Assembly (NCBI RefSeq): GCF_008477545.1
Contig: NZ_VORA01000001.1
Coordinates: 62,001 to 126,000, forward strand
Reading direction: 5' to 3'
DNA from: Roseibium aestuarii
GTDB lineage: Bacteria > Pseudomonadota > Alphaproteobacteria > Rhizobiales > Stappiaceae
Length of the DNA: 64,000 nt
Shown here: positions 8,704 to 19,318 of the stretch, piece after piece
Position numbering within the stretch: the stretch's first letter is position 1
How the letters are laid out: each line of letters starts with the position of its first letter
The notes under the pieces: generated by a model
What the model saw: the letters and a program-made list of their open reading frames with translations, nothing else
Told to the model about the DNA's origin: nothing
The model's database searches: none
Position numbers and translations under genes: made by a program

Positions 8704-8829
8704 CACCTTGCCTGCGTGTTACGAAAGGATACGCTTATTTTGTTGACTCGAGGTCCGTCCCCACACTAGTGGTACTGACCAGTTTTGTAAAACTCGACGT
8801 GAGTTCGAGTGCGAAAAGGACGGCTGCGG
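8704..8829. promoter_or_regulatory. Divergent TetR/RND promoter region with operator-like repeats
   Basis: A candidate -35 (TTGACT, 8743-8748) is followed after 16 bases by a weak -10-like ACTAGT (8765-8770). Overlapping or just downstream are inverted repeats: ACTAGT...ACCAGT at about 8765-8783 (imperfect) and AACTC-GACGT-GAGTT at about 8791-8805. TetR proteins usually bind such repeats over the pump promoter. The ribosome site AAGGA at 8816-8820 supports the ATG at 8830. Confidence 0.5.
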
Positions 8830-10071
8830 ATGTTCCTCCTCCCTGAAGTGACCCGAAAGACCTCGCGCGGATGGCGTGCCACGGCCTTCGCTGCAACGGC
8901 GATCCTGGCCATCGCGGCGCAAGGTGGAAACTCAGAAGTTTACGCCCAGATGCCGGGCGGTGCGGCTTCCAAGCCGCAGGTCGGCGTGATCGAGCTTCAG
9001 CCCCAGTCGGTCGCCATCACCGCCAAGCTTTCCGGCCGCACGGTCGCCTCCATCGACGCCGAAGTCCGCCCGCAGGTGGGAGGGATCATCGAGGAGCGCA
9101 TGTTCAAGGAAGGCTCCGAGGTGAAGGCCGGCGATGTGCTCTATCGCATCGACGACGACGCCTATCAGGCCTCCTATGACGCCGCCGTGGCGACCCTGCG
9201 CAAGGCGGAAGCTGCCCTGCCGAGTGCCGAGACCAAGCTCCAGCGCTACGAAGAGCTGATCGGCCAGAACGCCGTCGCCAAGCAGGATCTTGACGATGCC
9301 CGCGCAGCCCTCGCGCAGGCCAAGGCCGAGGTTGCCTCCGCCAAGGCCGCGGTCGAGACCGCCCGCATCAATCTGGATCGCACCCAGATCCGCGCCCCGA
9401 TTTCCGGCCGCGTGGAAGTGTCGTCCCTGTCCGTTGGCGCCCTGGTCACCGCAAGCCAGAGCGACGCGCTCACCACCATTCGCCAGCTGGACCCGATCAA
9501 CGTCGACGTCACCCAGTCGAGCACCAACCTGCTGAACCTGCGCAAGGCCGTGCGCGAAGGCCGGGTCAAGCTCTCCGGCGACAACGTGCAGGTCCGCCTG
9601 TTCCTGGAAACCGGCGAGGAATATCCGGAGACCGGCAAGCTGGAGTTCTCCGAGGCCTATGTGGATCCGACCACCGGCACCTACACCCTGCGCGCCGAAT
9701 TCCCCAATCCGGACCGTCTGCTTCTGCCGGGCATGTATGTCCAGGCCGTGGTGGAAGAGGGCGTTGCCCAGAACTCGTTCCTGCTGCCCCAGCGCGCCGT
9801 GTCGCGCAATGCCCGCGGCGAGCCGACAGGCTTCTTCCTTGGCGCTGACGGCAAGGTCGAGCAGCGTGTTCTCAAGGTCGAGGGCAACGTTGGCAACAAC
9901 TGGCTGGTCACCGAAGGGGTGAGCGCCGGCGAACGCCTGATCGTCGAGGGCATGCTCTTCGTGAAGGCCGGCGGCGAGGCCATCGGCACCCTCGTGACCA
10001 TCAACGCGACCACCGGCGAAGTGGAAAGCCACGGCGACGCGGTCTCGAACCAGGGCGGGAAGTCCAACTGA
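8830..10071 (+). CDS. RND efflux periplasmic adaptor (membrane fusion protein)
   Basis: 413 residues from the ATG at 8830, nine bases after AAGGA; a GTG at 8809 is an alternative. An N-terminal hydrophobic export signal precedes the barrel-sandwich half [40 protein letters not shown], then an alpha-helical hairpin rich in Ala/Lys/Glu, the second lipoyl half ([23 protein letters not shown]), and beta-barrel and membrane-proximal domains. No lipobox Cys is evident, unlike MexA/AcrA. It bridges the pump and the outer-membrane channel. Its stop shares one base with the pump start (TGATG). Confidence 0.94.
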   Translation: MFLLPEVTRKTSRGWRATAFAATAILAIAAQGGNSEVYAQMPGGAASKPQVGVIELQPQSVAITAKLSGRTVASIDAEVRPQVGGIIEERMFKEGSEVKAGDVLYRIDDDAYQASYDAAVATLRKAEAALPSAETKLQRYEELIGQNAVAKQDLDDARAALAQAKAEVASAKAAVETARINLDRTQIRAPISGRVEVSSLSVGALVTASQSDALTTIRQLDPINVDVTQSSTNLLNLRKAVREGRVKLSGDNVQVRLFLETGEEYPETGKLEFSEAYVDPTTGTYTLRAEFPNPDRLLLPGMYVQAVVEEGVAQNSFLLPQRAVSRNARGEPTGFFLGADGKVEQRVLKVEGNVGNNWLVTEGVSAGERLIVEGMLFVKAGGEAIGTLVTINATTGEVESHGDAVSNQGGKSN

Positions 10072-13000
10072 TGTCCGCGTTCTTCATCGACAGACCCATC
10101 TTCGCATGGGTCATTGCCATCGTGACGATGCTGGCTGGCGCCCTTGCCATCACCCAGCTCTCCGTCGCGCAATATCCGCAGATCGCGCCCACCACCGTCA
10201 ACATCTCCGCCAACTATCCGGGCGCCGATGCGGAAACGGTCGAGAACTCGGTCACCAAGGTGATCGAGCAGGGCATGTCGGGGATCGATTACCTCGACTA
10301 CATGACCGCGACCTCCTCCAACACCGGTTCGGCCCAGATCTCGCTCACCTTCTCCAGTGAGGCGGATCCGGACATTGCGCAGATGCAGGTGCAGAACAAG
10401 CTGCAGCTTGTCACCAGCCAGCTGCCGCAGGTGGTTCAGGCCACGGGCGTCACGGTCACCAAGTCCACCACCGGCTTCCTGATGGTGCTCGGCTTCGTCT
10501 CCACCGACGGCCGCATGACCTCCACCGATATTGCCGACTACGTGGACAACACCCTCAATGACACGCTGAAGCGCGTCGAAGGTGTGGGCGAAACCCGGCT
10601 CTTCGGCTCTGGCTATGCCATGCGCATCTGGCTCGATCCGGCCAAGCTGAACAAGTACAGCCTGATGCCGGGCGACGTGAGCTCCGCCATCGAGGCGCAG
10701 AACACCCAGGTCTCCGCCGGTCAGCTCGGCGGTCTGCCCCAGACCGAGGGCCAGCAGCTCAACGCCACCATCACCGCCTCCAGCCGCCTTCAGACGGTGC
10801 AGCAGTTCCGCGACATCATCCTGAAGTCCTCGGAAGACGGGTCCATCGTGCGCCTGAACGACGTGGCGCGCGTGGAAATCGGCAACGAAAGCTATACCAC
10901 TGCGGCCGCCTATAATGGCTCGCCCGCGTCTGGTCTGGCCATTTCGCTGGCCACCGGCGCAAACGCCATCGACACGGCTGCCCGCGTCCGCGACACCATC
11001 GACCGCCTGTCGACGACCCTGCCGGCCGGTGTCGAGGTGGTTTATCCCTATGACACGACGCCCTTCGTCGAGCTCTCCATCGAGAAGGTGGTTCACACCC
11101 TGATCGAAGCCGTGGTGCTCGTCTTCCTGGTGATGTTCGTCTTCCTCCAGAACTTCCGCGCCACGCTGATCCCGACCCTGGCGGTTCCCGTCGTGCTTCT
11201 CGGCACGTTCGGGGTGCTGGCCTTGTTCGGATATTCCATCAACACCCTGACCATGTTCGCCATGGTGCTGGCCATCGGCCTTCTGGTGGATGACGCCATC
11301 GTCGTGGTTGAAAACGTCGAGCGCGTGATGGCCGAGGAAGGTCTCGACCCGCGCGAAGCCACCCGCAAGTCCATGAAGGAAATCACCGGCGCCCTCATCG
11401 GCATCGCGGTGGTTCTCTCCGCCGTCTTCGTGCCCATGGCCTTCTTCGGCGGCTCGGTCGGCATCATCTACCGCCAGTTCTCCGTGACCATCGTGTCCGC
11501 CATGGTGCTGTCGGTGCTGGTCGCCCTCATCCTCACGCCGGCCCTTTGCGCCACGATCCTGAAGAGGGGCAGCCATGGTCATCAGCGCGGCCCCTTCGCC
11601 TGGTTCAACCGGGCCTTCGACCGGGGTGCCGACGGCTATCGTGCGGCCAGCGGCGGCATCATCAAGCGCGGCATTCGCGGGTTCATCGTCTTCCTCGCGA
11701 TTGCCGGCGGCATGGGCTACATGTTCAAGGACCTGCCGAGCTCCTTCCTGCCGCAGGAAGACCAGGGCATCCTGATCTCCTCCGTCTCCCTGCCGGTGGG
11801 TGCCACCCAGGACCGGACGCTGCGGGTGCTCGACAAGGTCCGCAACCACTTCCTCGAGAATGAGAAGGATGCGGTCGAGAGCGTCTTCACCGTCGCCGGC
11901 TTCGGCTTCGGTGGTCAGGGCCAGAACGTTGGTCTCGCCTTCGTCCGCATGAAGGACTTCGCCGAGCGCACCGATCCGCGCCTTGCCGCCCAGGCGGTGG
12001 CCGGCCGTGCCATGGGCGCCTTCTCGCAGCTGAATGAAGCCCGCGTCTTCGCGCTCGCCCCGCCCGCCATCCAGGGCATGGGCAACACCAACGGCTTCAC
12101 CTTCTACCTGCAGGACATCAACGGGGCCGGTCACGAGCAGCTGATGCAGGTGCGCAACCAGCTTCTCGGCATGGCAGCGCAGTCTCCGAAGCTGGTCGCC
12201 ACCCGCCCGAACGGGCAGGAGGATCAGCCTCAGTTCAAGATCGACATCGACACGGAAAAGGCCCGTCTCCTCGACCTGTCCATTTCCGATGTAAACAACA
12301 CCCTGTCGATCGCCTGGGGCTCGGACTATGTGAACGACTTCATCGACCGCGGCCGCATCAAGCCGGTCTACGTTCAGGCGGATGCGCCCTATCGCAGCCA
12401 GCCCTCCGACGTGGACGCCTGGCACGTGCGCAATTCCAACGGCGACATGGTGCCCTTCAATGCCTTCTCCACGGCACGCTGGACCTATGGTTCGCCGCGT
12501 CTGGAGCGCTACAACGGCTCGTCCGCCGTCGAGCTTCAGGGCCAGGCCGCGCCGGGCATCTCCTCCGGCGATGCCATGGCGGAGATCGAGAACATCGTCT
12601 CGCAGCTTCCCGTGGGCTTCGTTCACGAGTGGACGGGTCTCTCCTATCAGGAGCGTCTCTCCGGCGACCAGGCGGTCTACCTCTATGCGATCTCGATCCT
12701 GGTGGTCTTCCTCTGCTTGGCGGCCCTCTATGAAAGCTGGTCGATCCCCTTCGCCGTGATGCTGTCGGTTCCGATCGGCATCTTCGGGGCGCTGGCTGCC
12801 GCCCTGATCTTCGGTCAGACCAACGACGTCTACTTCAAGGTGGGTCTGCTCACGACGATCGGTCTTGCGGCCAAGAACGCGATCCTGATCGTGGAGTTCG
12901 CCATCGAGCGTCAGCGCGAGGGCAAGGGCCTCATCGAGGCCACCCTCGATGCCGCCCGCCAGCGTCTGCGCCCGATCCTGATGACGTCCTTCGCCTTCAT

Positions 13001-13214
13001 CCTGGGCGTGACCCCTCTGGCGATTGCCACCGGGGCCGGTTCGGGAGCGCAGAATTCCATCGGTATCGGCGTGATGGGGGGCATGATCTCCTCCACGGTT
13101 CTGGGTATCTTCTTCGTGCCGTTGCTCTTTGTGGGTGTCCGGCGCATCTTCGGCGGCAAGAAGGCCATGCTGCCCGCCACTCCGGCAGCCGGTCACAGCG
13201 GCGAAACACTCTAA
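10071..13214 (+). CDS. RND multidrug efflux permease (AcrB/MexB family, HAE1)
   Basis: 1047 residues, the usual length of HAE1 pumps, starting [20 protein letters not shown]. The proton-relay residues are present: Asp407 and Asp408 in [16 protein letters not shown] and Lys935 in [14 protein letters not shown]. It has twelve predicted helices and two large periplasmic loops, with the pore-domain phrase [19 protein letters not shown]. It is an inner-membrane drug/proton antiporter working with the adjacent adaptor and channel. Substrates cannot be inferred from sequence alone. Confidence 0.96.
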   Translation: MSAFFIDRPIFAWVIAIVTMLAGALAITQLSVAQYPQIAPTTVNISANYPGADAETVENSVTKVIEQGMSGIDYLDYMTATSSNTGSAQISLTFSSEADPDIAQMQVQNKLQLVTSQLPQVVQATGVTVTKSTTGFLMVLGFVSTDGRMTSTDIADYVDNTLNDTLKRVEGVGETRLFGSGYAMRIWLDPAKLNKYSLMPGDVSSAIEAQNTQVSAGQLGGLPQTEGQQLNATITASSRLQTVQQFRDIILKSSEDGSIVRLNDVARVEIGNESYTTAAAYNGSPASGLAISLATGANAIDTAARVRDTIDRLSTTLPAGVEVVYPYDTTPFVELSIEKVVHTLIEAVVLVFLVMFVFLQNFRATLIPTLAVPVVLLGTFGVLALFGYSINTLTMFAMVLAIGLLVDDAIVVVENVERVMAEEGLDPREATRKSMKEITGALIGIAVVLSAVFVPMAFFGGSVGIIYRQFSVTIVSAMVLSVLVALILTPALCATILKRGSHGHQRGPFAWFNRAFDRGADGYRAASGGIIKRGIRGFIVFLAIAGGMGYMFKDLPSSFLPQEDQGILISSVSLPVGATQDRTLRVLDKVRNHFLENEKDAVESVFTVAGFGFGGQGQNVGLAFVRMKDFAERTDPRLAAQAVAGRAMGAFSQLNEARVFALAPPAIQGMGNTNGFTFYLQDINGAGHEQLMQVRNQLLGMAAQSPKLVATRPNGQEDQPQFKIDIDTEKARLLDLSISDVNNTLSIAWGSDYVNDFIDRGRIKPVYVQADAPYRSQPSDVDAWHVRNSNGDMVPFNAFSTARWTYGSPRLERYNGSSAVELQGQAAPGISSGDAMAEIENIVSQLPVGFVHEWTGLSYQERLSGDQAVYLYAISILVVFLCLAALYESWSIPFAVMLSVPIGIFGALAAALIFGQTNDVYFKVGLLTTIGLAAKNAILIVEFAIERQREGKGLIEATLDAARQRLRPILMTSFAFILGVTPLAIATGAGSGAQNSIGIGVMGGMISSTVLGIFFVPLLFVGVRRIFGGKKAMLPATPAAGHSGETL

Positions 13215-13223
13215 GAGCAGGAC

Positions 13224-14723
13224 ATGATGATGGTGTCGAACGGTCGGCGGGTTTCCGCCGCACACAAGAAGGCCGCCGGATGGTCCCGGCTGGCAACCGG
13301 AGCTCTGGTGGCTGCCCTTCTCGCCGGTTGCGCGGTGGGCCCGGACTATCAGACCCCGGGCATGAACCTGCCGGGTCACTGGAAGAACACGGATGCCTCC
13401 ACGCCGGCCTCCACGCCGCATCTGGCGTCCTGGTGGACCCGTCTTGGCGACCCGCAGCTTGACCGTCTTGTCGAGCAGGCGATTGCCAGCAATCTGGACG
13501 TGCGCAGCGCCAAGGCCAAGATCCGGGAAGCCCGTGCCAGCTACAAGCAGGCCAATGCGTCCCTGTTCCCGAGCCTCGACGGCAGTGCCGGCGTGACCCG
13601 TCAGAAGTCGAATGGAAGCGTCGACACGGTGTGGAACGGCGGCTTCGATGCAGGCTGGGAGCTGGATCTCTTTGGCGCCAACCGCCGCTCCCGGGAAGCC
13701 GCCCAGTATGGTCTGGATGCGGCGGAAGAAGAGCTGCGCTCGACCCTGCTCACCCTGATCGGGGACGTGGCCACCAACTATGTGGAAGCCCGCGGCTATC
13801 AGCAGCGCCTCGCTCTGGCCGAACGCACCGCCAAGTCCCAGGGCGAAACCGCCAAGCTCACCCGCAACCGCTTCCAGGCCGGGTCCTCCTCCGGCGTGGA
13901 TGTCGCCAATGCGGAAGGTCTGGCGTCCTCCACCCTGGCCAACATCCCGACGCTCAAGACCGCGCTCGCCGCAGCCGTTCACCGGCTCGGCGTGCTGACG
14001 GGTCAGGAGCCCACGGCGCTGTCTGCTCAGCTGGCGGCGTCCAAGCGCATCCCGCGTCCGGCCCTGCCGCTGCCCTCCGGCGTTCCGGCGGATATCCTTC
14101 TGTCCCGTCCGGATGTGCGCCTCGCCGAGCGTCAGCTGGCCCAGGCCACGGCGAAGATCGGCGCGGCGGAAGCCGCCCGTTATCCTTCCGTCAGCCTGAG
14201 CGGTGCCGTCTCGACGGCAGCTACCGACTTCGGCGATCTCGGCAAGAACTCCACCATCAGCTGGTCCTTCGGCCCGAGCCTCTCGGTGCCGATCTTCAAT
14301 GCCGGCAAGCTGGCCGCAGCCGTGGAAGTGACCGAAGCCCAGCGGGATCAGGCCTTCCTTGCCTATCAGGCCTCCGTGCTTGGCGCGCTGGAGGATGTGG
14401 AGAACGCTCTGGTCGGCTTCACCCAGGAACGCCGGCGTCTGGCCTCTCTCAGCAAGTCCGCCGACAGCTACCGCGAAGCGGCAAAGCTGTCCCAGTCGCT
14501 CTATCAGACTGGCGCGGTCAGCTTCCTCGACGTGCTGGATGCGGAACGCTCCACCTATTCGGCCGAGGACACGCTCATCCAGAGCCAGGTCAATCTGACC
14601 ACCTATTACATCTCCCTGCACAAGGCGCTTGGCGGGGGCTGGAACGGCGCTGCCAACGCCGACACGCCGGAAGTGGTGGACCAGAACACCGGCCCGCGTC
14701 TCGCCAAGGCCGTCACCGGCTGA
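13224..14723 (+). CDS. Outer-membrane efflux lipoprotein (NodT/OprM family)
   Basis: 499 residues. A lipoprotein signal ends in LLAGC (Cys36) followed by AVGPDYQTP, the standard start of this family. Two repeated coiled-coil/OEP domains follow, with GWELDLFGANRRSREAAQY and GPSLSVPIFNAGKLAAAVEV as the matching strand-turn regions. It forms the trimeric exit duct of the RND pump. It lies nine bases after the pump gene, and a strong hairpin terminator follows. Confidence 0.94.
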   Translation: MMMVSNGRRVSAAHKKAAGWSRLATGALVAALLAGCAVGPDYQTPGMNLPGHWKNTDASTPASTPHLASWWTRLGDPQLDRLVEQAIASNLDVRSAKAKIREARASYKQANASLFPSLDGSAGVTRQKSNGSVDTVWNGGFDAGWELDLFGANRRSREAAQYGLDAAEEELRSTLLTLIGDVATNYVEARGYQQRLALAERTAKSQGETAKLTRNRFQAGSSSGVDVANAEGLASSTLANIPTLKTALAAAVHRLGVLTGQEPTALSAQLAASKRIPRPALPLPSGVPADILLSRPDVRLAERQLAQATAKIGAAEAARYPSVSLSGAVSTAATDFGDLGKNSTISWSFGPSLSVPIFNAGKLAAAVEVTEAQRDQAFLAYQASVLGALEDVENALVGFTQERRRLASLSKSADSYREAAKLSQSLYQTGAVSFLDVLDAERSTYSAEDTLIQSQVNLTTYYISLHKALGGGWNGAANADTPEVVDQNTGPRLAKAVTG

Positions 14724-14746
14724 GCGATCGGAACCTGAAACACGAC

Positions 14747-14779
14747 AAAGGCCGGAGCATCGCTGCTCCGGCCTTTTGC
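14747..14779. terminator. Bidirectional rho-independent terminator
   Basis: A perfect 13-base inverted repeat (AAAGGCCGGAGCA / TGCTCCGGCCTTT) encloses a four-base loop and is followed by TTGCTTT. It lies between the convergent efflux and SulP genes, and its A/T flanks allow it to work for both. Confidence 0.9.
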
Positions 14780-14801
14780 TTTGCGCGGCGCGGCGTGCGC
14801 C

Positions 14802-16562
14802 TCAGAGGGATGCGGCATCCATCGAGGAGACCGGATAGGGGAAGCGGGTGAGCTGATCCCAGGCCCGGTACTGGGAGAGGAAGACCTCTCCGTTCAGGTC
14901 GTCGATGAAATGGGAGGTCTTCAGCTTGTCCATGACCGGTCCCTTCACTTCCGACAGATGCAGGCCGATACCCATGTCCTTGAGCCGGCGGTTGATGGCC
15001 TCCAGGCTCTCCAGCGCGGAATAGTCGATCTCGTTCACCGCCGAGCACATCAGCACGACGTTGCGGATGCGGGTACCTTCCTGAACCCGGTTCTGGATCA
15101 GGTCTTCGAGGAAGCGGGCGTTGACGAAATAGAGGCTTTCGTCGATCCGCAGGCTCAGCAGTCCGGCATTCGTGTCAACCTTGTGCCGGTCGACATTGCG
15201 GAAATGCTGGGTGCCGGGCACAAGGCCCACCTCGGCCACATGGGGGCGCGAGGTCTTGTAGAGATGCAGCAGAACCGAGAGCACCACGCCGGAGGCCACC
15301 CCGATTTCCACCCCGAGCCCGAGGGTCAGCAGGATGGTGGTGATGACGGCGGCGAAGTCCGAGCGGGAATAGGTCCAGGTCTTCTTCAGGATCGAGAAGT
15401 CGACGAGGCTGAGCACCGCCACGACAATGGTCGCGGCCAGCGTTGCCTTGGGCAGGAAATAGACCAGAGGCGTTAGTGCGACGGCGGCAATCGCCAGACC
15501 GACGGCGGTGAAGGCGCCGGCCGCTGGCGTTTCCGCACCCGCATCGAAATTCACCACCGAGCGCGCAAAGCCGCCGGTGACCGGATAGCCCCCGGTGAAG
15601 GCCGCGCCCAGGTTGGCCGCCCCCAGGCCGATGAGTTCCTGATCCGGGTTGATCCGCTGCCGCTTCTTGGCCGCCAGGGTCTCGGCCACGGAAATGGATT
15701 CCACGAAGCCGATGATCGAGATCAGGATTGCGGGCAGGGCCAGCTGGGAGACCAGATCCAGCGAGAAGTCCGGCAGGGTGAAGGGCGGCAGGCTCTGGGG
15801 CACGGCGCCCACGATGGAGACGCCGCTTTCATCCAGATGCAGGGTGCTGACGAGCGCCGTGGTGACGACGACGGCGGCCACAGGCCCGACCTTGGTGATC
15901 ATGTCCGCGAGCCGCGGGCCGAAACCGATGCGGCGCAGAAGCGGTTTCAGGCCCTTGCGGACCCAGAACAGGAACGCCGTGGCGCAGACGCCGATGACCA
16001 GGGTGATCAGGTTGGTCTGACCCAGATGCTCAAAGAGCGAGAGGACCATCTCCAGCAGGTTCTCGCCCCCCGCTTTGATGCCGAAGATGTGCTTGAGCTG
16101 GCTCGTGGCGATCAGCAGGCCCGAGGCAGTGATGAAGCCGGCAATCACCGGATGGCTGAGGAAGTTCGCGAGAAAGCCGAGGCGCAGCACGCCGAGGATC
16201 ATCAGGAACCCGCCCGAGAGACCGGCAAGCGTCAGGGCCGCGACCGCATAGCCGGCGGTGCCCTGGGCCGCAACCTGACCGACCGCCGAGGCCGTCAGCA
16301 GGGAGACGACGGCCACGGGGCCGACGGCCAGCGCCCGCGACGTGCCGAAGACCGCATAAAGCAGGATCGGCACGATGGAGGCATAGATGCCTGCTTCCGG
16401 CGGCAGGCCGGCCAGAAGGGCATAGGCGAGGGACTGGGGGATCAGCATGATCGTGACGATGACGGCGGCCACGAGGTCGTTGGTCAGCGCGTTGCGATCA
16501 TAGGTCCGGCCCCATTCGAGAATGGGGAGATAGCGGCGAAGCAGCTTCATCATTCGGGTCAT
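14802..16562 (-). CDS. SulP-family anion (sulfate/sulfite-like) transporter with STAS domain
   Basis: About 586 residues from the ATG at 16562; ATGs at 16553 and 16550 are equally plausible, and the frame further upstream overlaps the neighbouring gene and is unlikely to be used. Eleven or more membrane helices carry SulP motifs such as LVAAVIVTIMLIPQSLAYALLAGLPP (split signature) and FTGGYPVTGGFARSVVNFDAGA. A C-terminal STAS domain (about 445-560) includes LMCSAVNEIDYSALESLEAI. Downstream of sulfide-oxidising enzymes, it probably moves an oxidised sulfur anion; direction is unknown. Confidence 0.9.
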   Translation of the reverse strand: MTRMMKLLRRYLPILEWGRTYDRNALTNDLVAAVIVTIMLIPQSLAYALLAGLPPEAGIYASIVPILLYAVFGTSRALAVGPVAVVSLLTASAVGQVAAQGTAGYAVAALTLAGLSGGFLMILGVLRLGFLANFLSHPVIAGFITASGLLIATSQLKHIFGIKAGGENLLEMVLSLFEHLGQTNLITLVIGVCATAFLFWVRKGLKPLLRRIGFGPRLADMITKVGPVAAVVVTTALVSTLHLDESGVSIVGAVPQSLPPFTLPDFSLDLVSQLALPAILISIIGFVESISVAETLAAKKRQRINPDQELIGLGAANLGAAFTGGYPVTGGFARSVVNFDAGAETPAAGAFTAVGLAIAAVALTPLVYFLPKATLAATIVVAVLSLVDFSILKKTWTYSRSDFAAVITTILLTLGLGVEIGVASGVVLSVLLHLYKTSRPHVAEVGLVPGTQHFRNVDRHKVDTNAGLLSLRIDESLYFVNARFLEDLIQNRVQEGTRIRNVVLMCSAVNEIDYSALESLEAINRRLKDMGIGLHLSEVKGPVMDKLKTSHFIDDLNGEVFLSQYRAWDQLTRFPYPVSSMDAASL

Positions 16563-16574
16563 TCCGGAAATTAG

Positions 16575-16607
16575 GGCGGCTCCGTCCTGAGTGGGAACGG
16601 AGCCGCC
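16575..16607 (-). terminator. Intercistronic hairpin between SQR and SulP genes
   Basis: Perfect 11-base inverted repeat GGCGGCTCCGT / ACGGAGCCGCC with an 11-base loop. There is no strong U-tract, so it may act as a leaky terminator or mRNA-stabilising element that lowers SulP expression relative to the upstream genes. Confidence 0.6.
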
Positions 16608-16650
16608 TGTCAGCGGCGCCGAGGGGCAACCGGCGCCGAGGGGGATGGGG

Positions 16651-18330
16651 TCACTCTGCCGCCACGGTGATCTTTTCAGGCTTGGCGAGCCATTCGTGGC
16701 CACGCAGCATGGCCTTCCAGTAGAGCGGCGGCAGCATCCGCTCCTTCAGCAGCCAGGCAAGATGGGACGGTTTGGTGCCGTCGATCAGCCAGCTGGGGAA
16801 GGAGGGCTTCAGCGCACCGCCGTAGCCGAACTCGGCCAGCACGATCTTGCCGCGCTCGACCGTGAGCGGACAGGAGCCGTAGCCGTCATACTGGGCCGTG
16901 GGCGAGCGGCCGTCGATGTCGGCGGCCACATTGTCCGCCACCACCGGCGCCTGCTTGCGGGCCGCCGCTGCGGTCTTGGCATTCGGCGCGTTCATCACGT
17001 CGCCGAGCGCCCAGACATTGTCGTAGCTCTTGTGGCGCAGGGTGATCTGGTCCACGTCCACCCATCCGGCCGCATCTGCCAGAGGCGATACCCGGATGAA
17101 GTCCGGCGCCGTCTGCGGCGGGCACACATGGATGAAGTCGAAGTCGTAGGTGACCGTCTCCGGCGTGGTGTCCGGCTTGGAGACCTGGAAGGTCGCCTTG
17201 CGGTTGGGTCCGTCGATCTCCACCAGATTGTGGAAGAAGGACAGCTCCGCCTCATAGGCCTTCACATACTCCAGCAGGGCCGGAACATATTCCTTCACCC
17301 CGAAGAGCACGCCGCCCGCGTTGCAGAAGCGGATGTCGATGTTCGACAAAACGCCCCGGCGCTTCCAGGCGTCCGCCGACAGATACATGGCCTTCTGCGG
17401 CGCGCCTGCGCATTTGATCGGCATGGGCGGCTGGGTGAAGATCGCCTTGCCCCCCTTCATCTCTTTCACGAGCTGCCAGGTATAGGGTGCCAGATCATAG
17501 CGGTAGTTCGAGGTCACGCCGTTGCGGCCCAGGGTCTCTTCCAGGCCCTTGACCTTGCTCCAGTCGAGCTTCAGTCCGGGGCAGACGATCAGCCGGTCAT
17601 ATTTCACCACCCGACACCCGTCGAGGATCACCGCATTGTTGGCCGGTTCGAAGGCGGCCACGGCAGACTTGATCCAGTGAACGCCGCTCGGAATGAGGCT
17701 GCCCATGGTCTTGGCGGTCACCTGGGCATCGAAGATGCCGCCGCCCACCATGGTCCAGCCCGGCTGGTAATAATGGATGTCGGCCGGGTCGATCAGGGCG
17801 ATCTCCAGATCCGGCTTGCGGGCCTTGAGGCTCGCGGCGACCGAGATGCCGCCGGCGCCTGCGCCGACGATCACCACCTGGAAGCTGGCGTCGCCGGTTT
17901 CCGTCGGGGTCTTGCCGCCGTTGGCAATGCGCCGGGCCACGCCGTTCATGTCGTAGCCGGCGGCCTTGGTCTTCTGCAGGATGTCGGGCAGGGGGCGCTT
18001 GCCCGCCTGGGACAGCGACCACAGGGTGGCCGAACGGGTGCCCGTGCGGCAATAGGCGAGGATCGGCCCCGGAAGCTCGCGCAGGGCCCCTTCGAAGGCG
18101 GCGGCGTCCTCGTCCCGCACCAGGCCGCTCTGCACCGGCAGGTAGCGGGTCTCGAGACCGGCAGACTTCGCGGACCGGTCAATTTCCTCGAAGGTCGGTT
18201 GATCCGCGCCTTCGCCATCGGGGCGGTTGCAGATGAGGCTGCGGAAACCCAGAGCCTTGATTCGGGCAATGTCGTCGGCGGCAATCTGGGGGCTGACACT
18301 CAGCCGCTCGTCAATGGTACGCAGTTCCAT
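16651..18330 (-). CDS. Phosphatase/rhodanese-like (DUF442) domain fused to type II sulfide:quinone reductase
   Basis: 559 residues from the ATG at 18330, which follows a strong GGAGGA site. Residues 1-125 form a DUF442/TIGR01244-type domain with the P-loop CRTGTRS (94-100). From about 150 a flavoprotein begins with VVIVGAGAGGIS (FAD binding). The SQR redox cysteines are visible as KCAGAPQK (Cys307) and GYGSCPL (Cys487), and SPLADAAGWVDVD is shared with human-type SQOR. It should oxidise sulfide to a persulfide and pass electrons to quinone; the N-terminal domain probably handles the sulfane sulfur. The MBL-fold gene lies 84 bases upstream. Confidence 0.92.
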   Translation of the reverse strand: MELRTIDERLSVSPQIAADDIARIKALGFRSLICNRPDGEGADQPTFEEIDRSAKSAGLETRYLPVQSGLVRDEDAAAFEGALRELPGPILAYCRTGTRSATLWSLSQAGKRPLPDILQKTKAAGYDMNGVARRIANGGKTPTETGDASFQVVIVGAGAGGISVAASLKARKPDLEIALIDPADIHYYQPGWTMVGGGIFDAQVTAKTMGSLIPSGVHWIKSAVAAFEPANNAVILDGCRVVKYDRLIVCPGLKLDWSKVKGLEETLGRNGVTSNYRYDLAPYTWQLVKEMKGGKAIFTQPPMPIKCAGAPQKAMYLSADAWKRRGVLSNIDIRFCNAGGVLFGVKEYVPALLEYVKAYEAELSFFHNLVEIDGPNRKATFQVSKPDTTPETVTYDFDFIHVCPPQTAPDFIRVSPLADAAGWVDVDQITLRHKSYDNVWALGDVMNAPNAKTAAAARKQAPVVADNVAADIDGRSPTAQYDGYGSCPLTVERGKIVLAEFGYGGALKPSFPSWLIDGTKPSHLAWLLKERMLPPLYWKAMLRGHEWLAKPEKITVAAE

Positions 18331-18414
18331 GGGGTCCTCCTCGCCCATGCGTGCGGCCGCTTTTCCGTCCGGCTTCGCACGCATGGTCCTCGTCTTGATG
18401 TCCTCCGGGAACGG

Positions 18415-19299
18415 TCAGAGACCGTTGACCGGCACCTTCAGGAAACGCTTGCCGCTTTCATCCGCCGGCGGCAGATCGCCCCCGCGCATGTTCACCTGCA
18501 GCGACGGGATGATCAGCTTCGGCATGTCCAGGGTCGCGTCTCGTTCTGTGCGGAACTTGACGAACTCTTCCTTGGTCTTGCCAGCACCCACATGGATGTT
18601 GTGGGCCTTTTCCTCGGCCACCGTGGTTTCCCACTGGATGTCGCGGCCGTTCGGGCCGTAGTCGTGGCACATGAAGAGGCGCGTCTCGTCCGGCAGGCTC
18701 AGCACCTTCTGGATGCTGTCATAGAGCGTTGCCGCATCGCCGCCGGGGAAGTCGGCGCGGGCCGAGCCGCCGTCCGGCATGAACAGGGTGTCGCCGACGA
18801 AGGCGGCATCGCCCATCACATGGGTCATGCAGGCCGGGGTGTGGCCGGGCGTGTGGATGGCAAGGCATTCCATCTCGCCGACCTTGTAGGTGTCGCCGTC
18901 GTCGAACAGCTGGTCGAACTGCGACCCGTCGCGCTGGAATTCGGTGCCTTCATTGAAGATCTTGCCGAACGTGTCCTGCACCACGGTGATGTTGCGGCCG
19001 ATGCCCAGCTTCCCGCCGAGCTTCGCCTGGATGTAGGGCGCAGCCGACAGATGGTCCGCATGGACATGGGTTTCGATCAGCCATTCCAGCTTCAGGCCGT
19101 TCTTCTCGACGAAGGCGATCAGCTCGTCCGCATGGGTGTAGGAGATGCGACCGGCCGCATAGTCGATGTCCATGACGGAGTCGACGATCGCGCAGGCATT
19201 GGAGGCAGGGTCCTTCACCACATAGGAAATGGTGTTGGTGGCCTGATCGAAGAAGCCGGTCACGTCCGGCTTGATGTCGGGATGGGTGGTGTAGCTCAT
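18415..19299 (-). CDS. MBL-fold metallohydrolase, persulfide dioxygenase (ETHE1/Blh) type
   Basis: 294 residues. The metal site HVHADH is at 78-83, followed by the TPGHTPAC His and the late SLPDETRLFMCHDYGPNGR His/Asp region that is characteristic of persulfide dioxygenase and Blh proteins rather than glyoxalase II. It probably oxidises glutathione persulfide made by the neighbouring SQR to sulfite. A GGAGGA site precedes the start. It sits 19 bases after the DUF2892 gene, in a sulfide-detoxification operon. Confidence 0.92.
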   Translation of the reverse strand: MSYTTHPDIKPDVTGFFDQATNTISYVVKDPASNACAIVDSVMDIDYAAGRISYTHADELIAFVEKNGLKLEWLIETHVHADHLSAAPYIQAKLGGKLGIGRNITVVQDTFGKIFNEGTEFQRDGSQFDQLFDDGDTYKVGEMECLAIHTPGHTPACMTHVMGDAAFVGDTLFMPDGGSARADFPGGDAATLYDSIQKVLSLPDETRLFMCHDYGPNGRDIQWETTVAEEKAHNIHVGAGKTKEEFVKFRTERDATLDMPKLIIPSLQVNMRGGDLPPADESGKRFLKVPVNGL

Positions 19300-19318
19300 G
19301 GGGTCCTCCTTGAAACGG

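Noticed and set aside
9681-14621. A 1646-codon open frame on the minus strand across the RND pump and channel genes
   Set aside because: It is antisense to three well-supported genes; its composition is Gly/His/Arg/Gln-rich without any domain, as expected for the low-stop antisense frame of GC-rich DNA.
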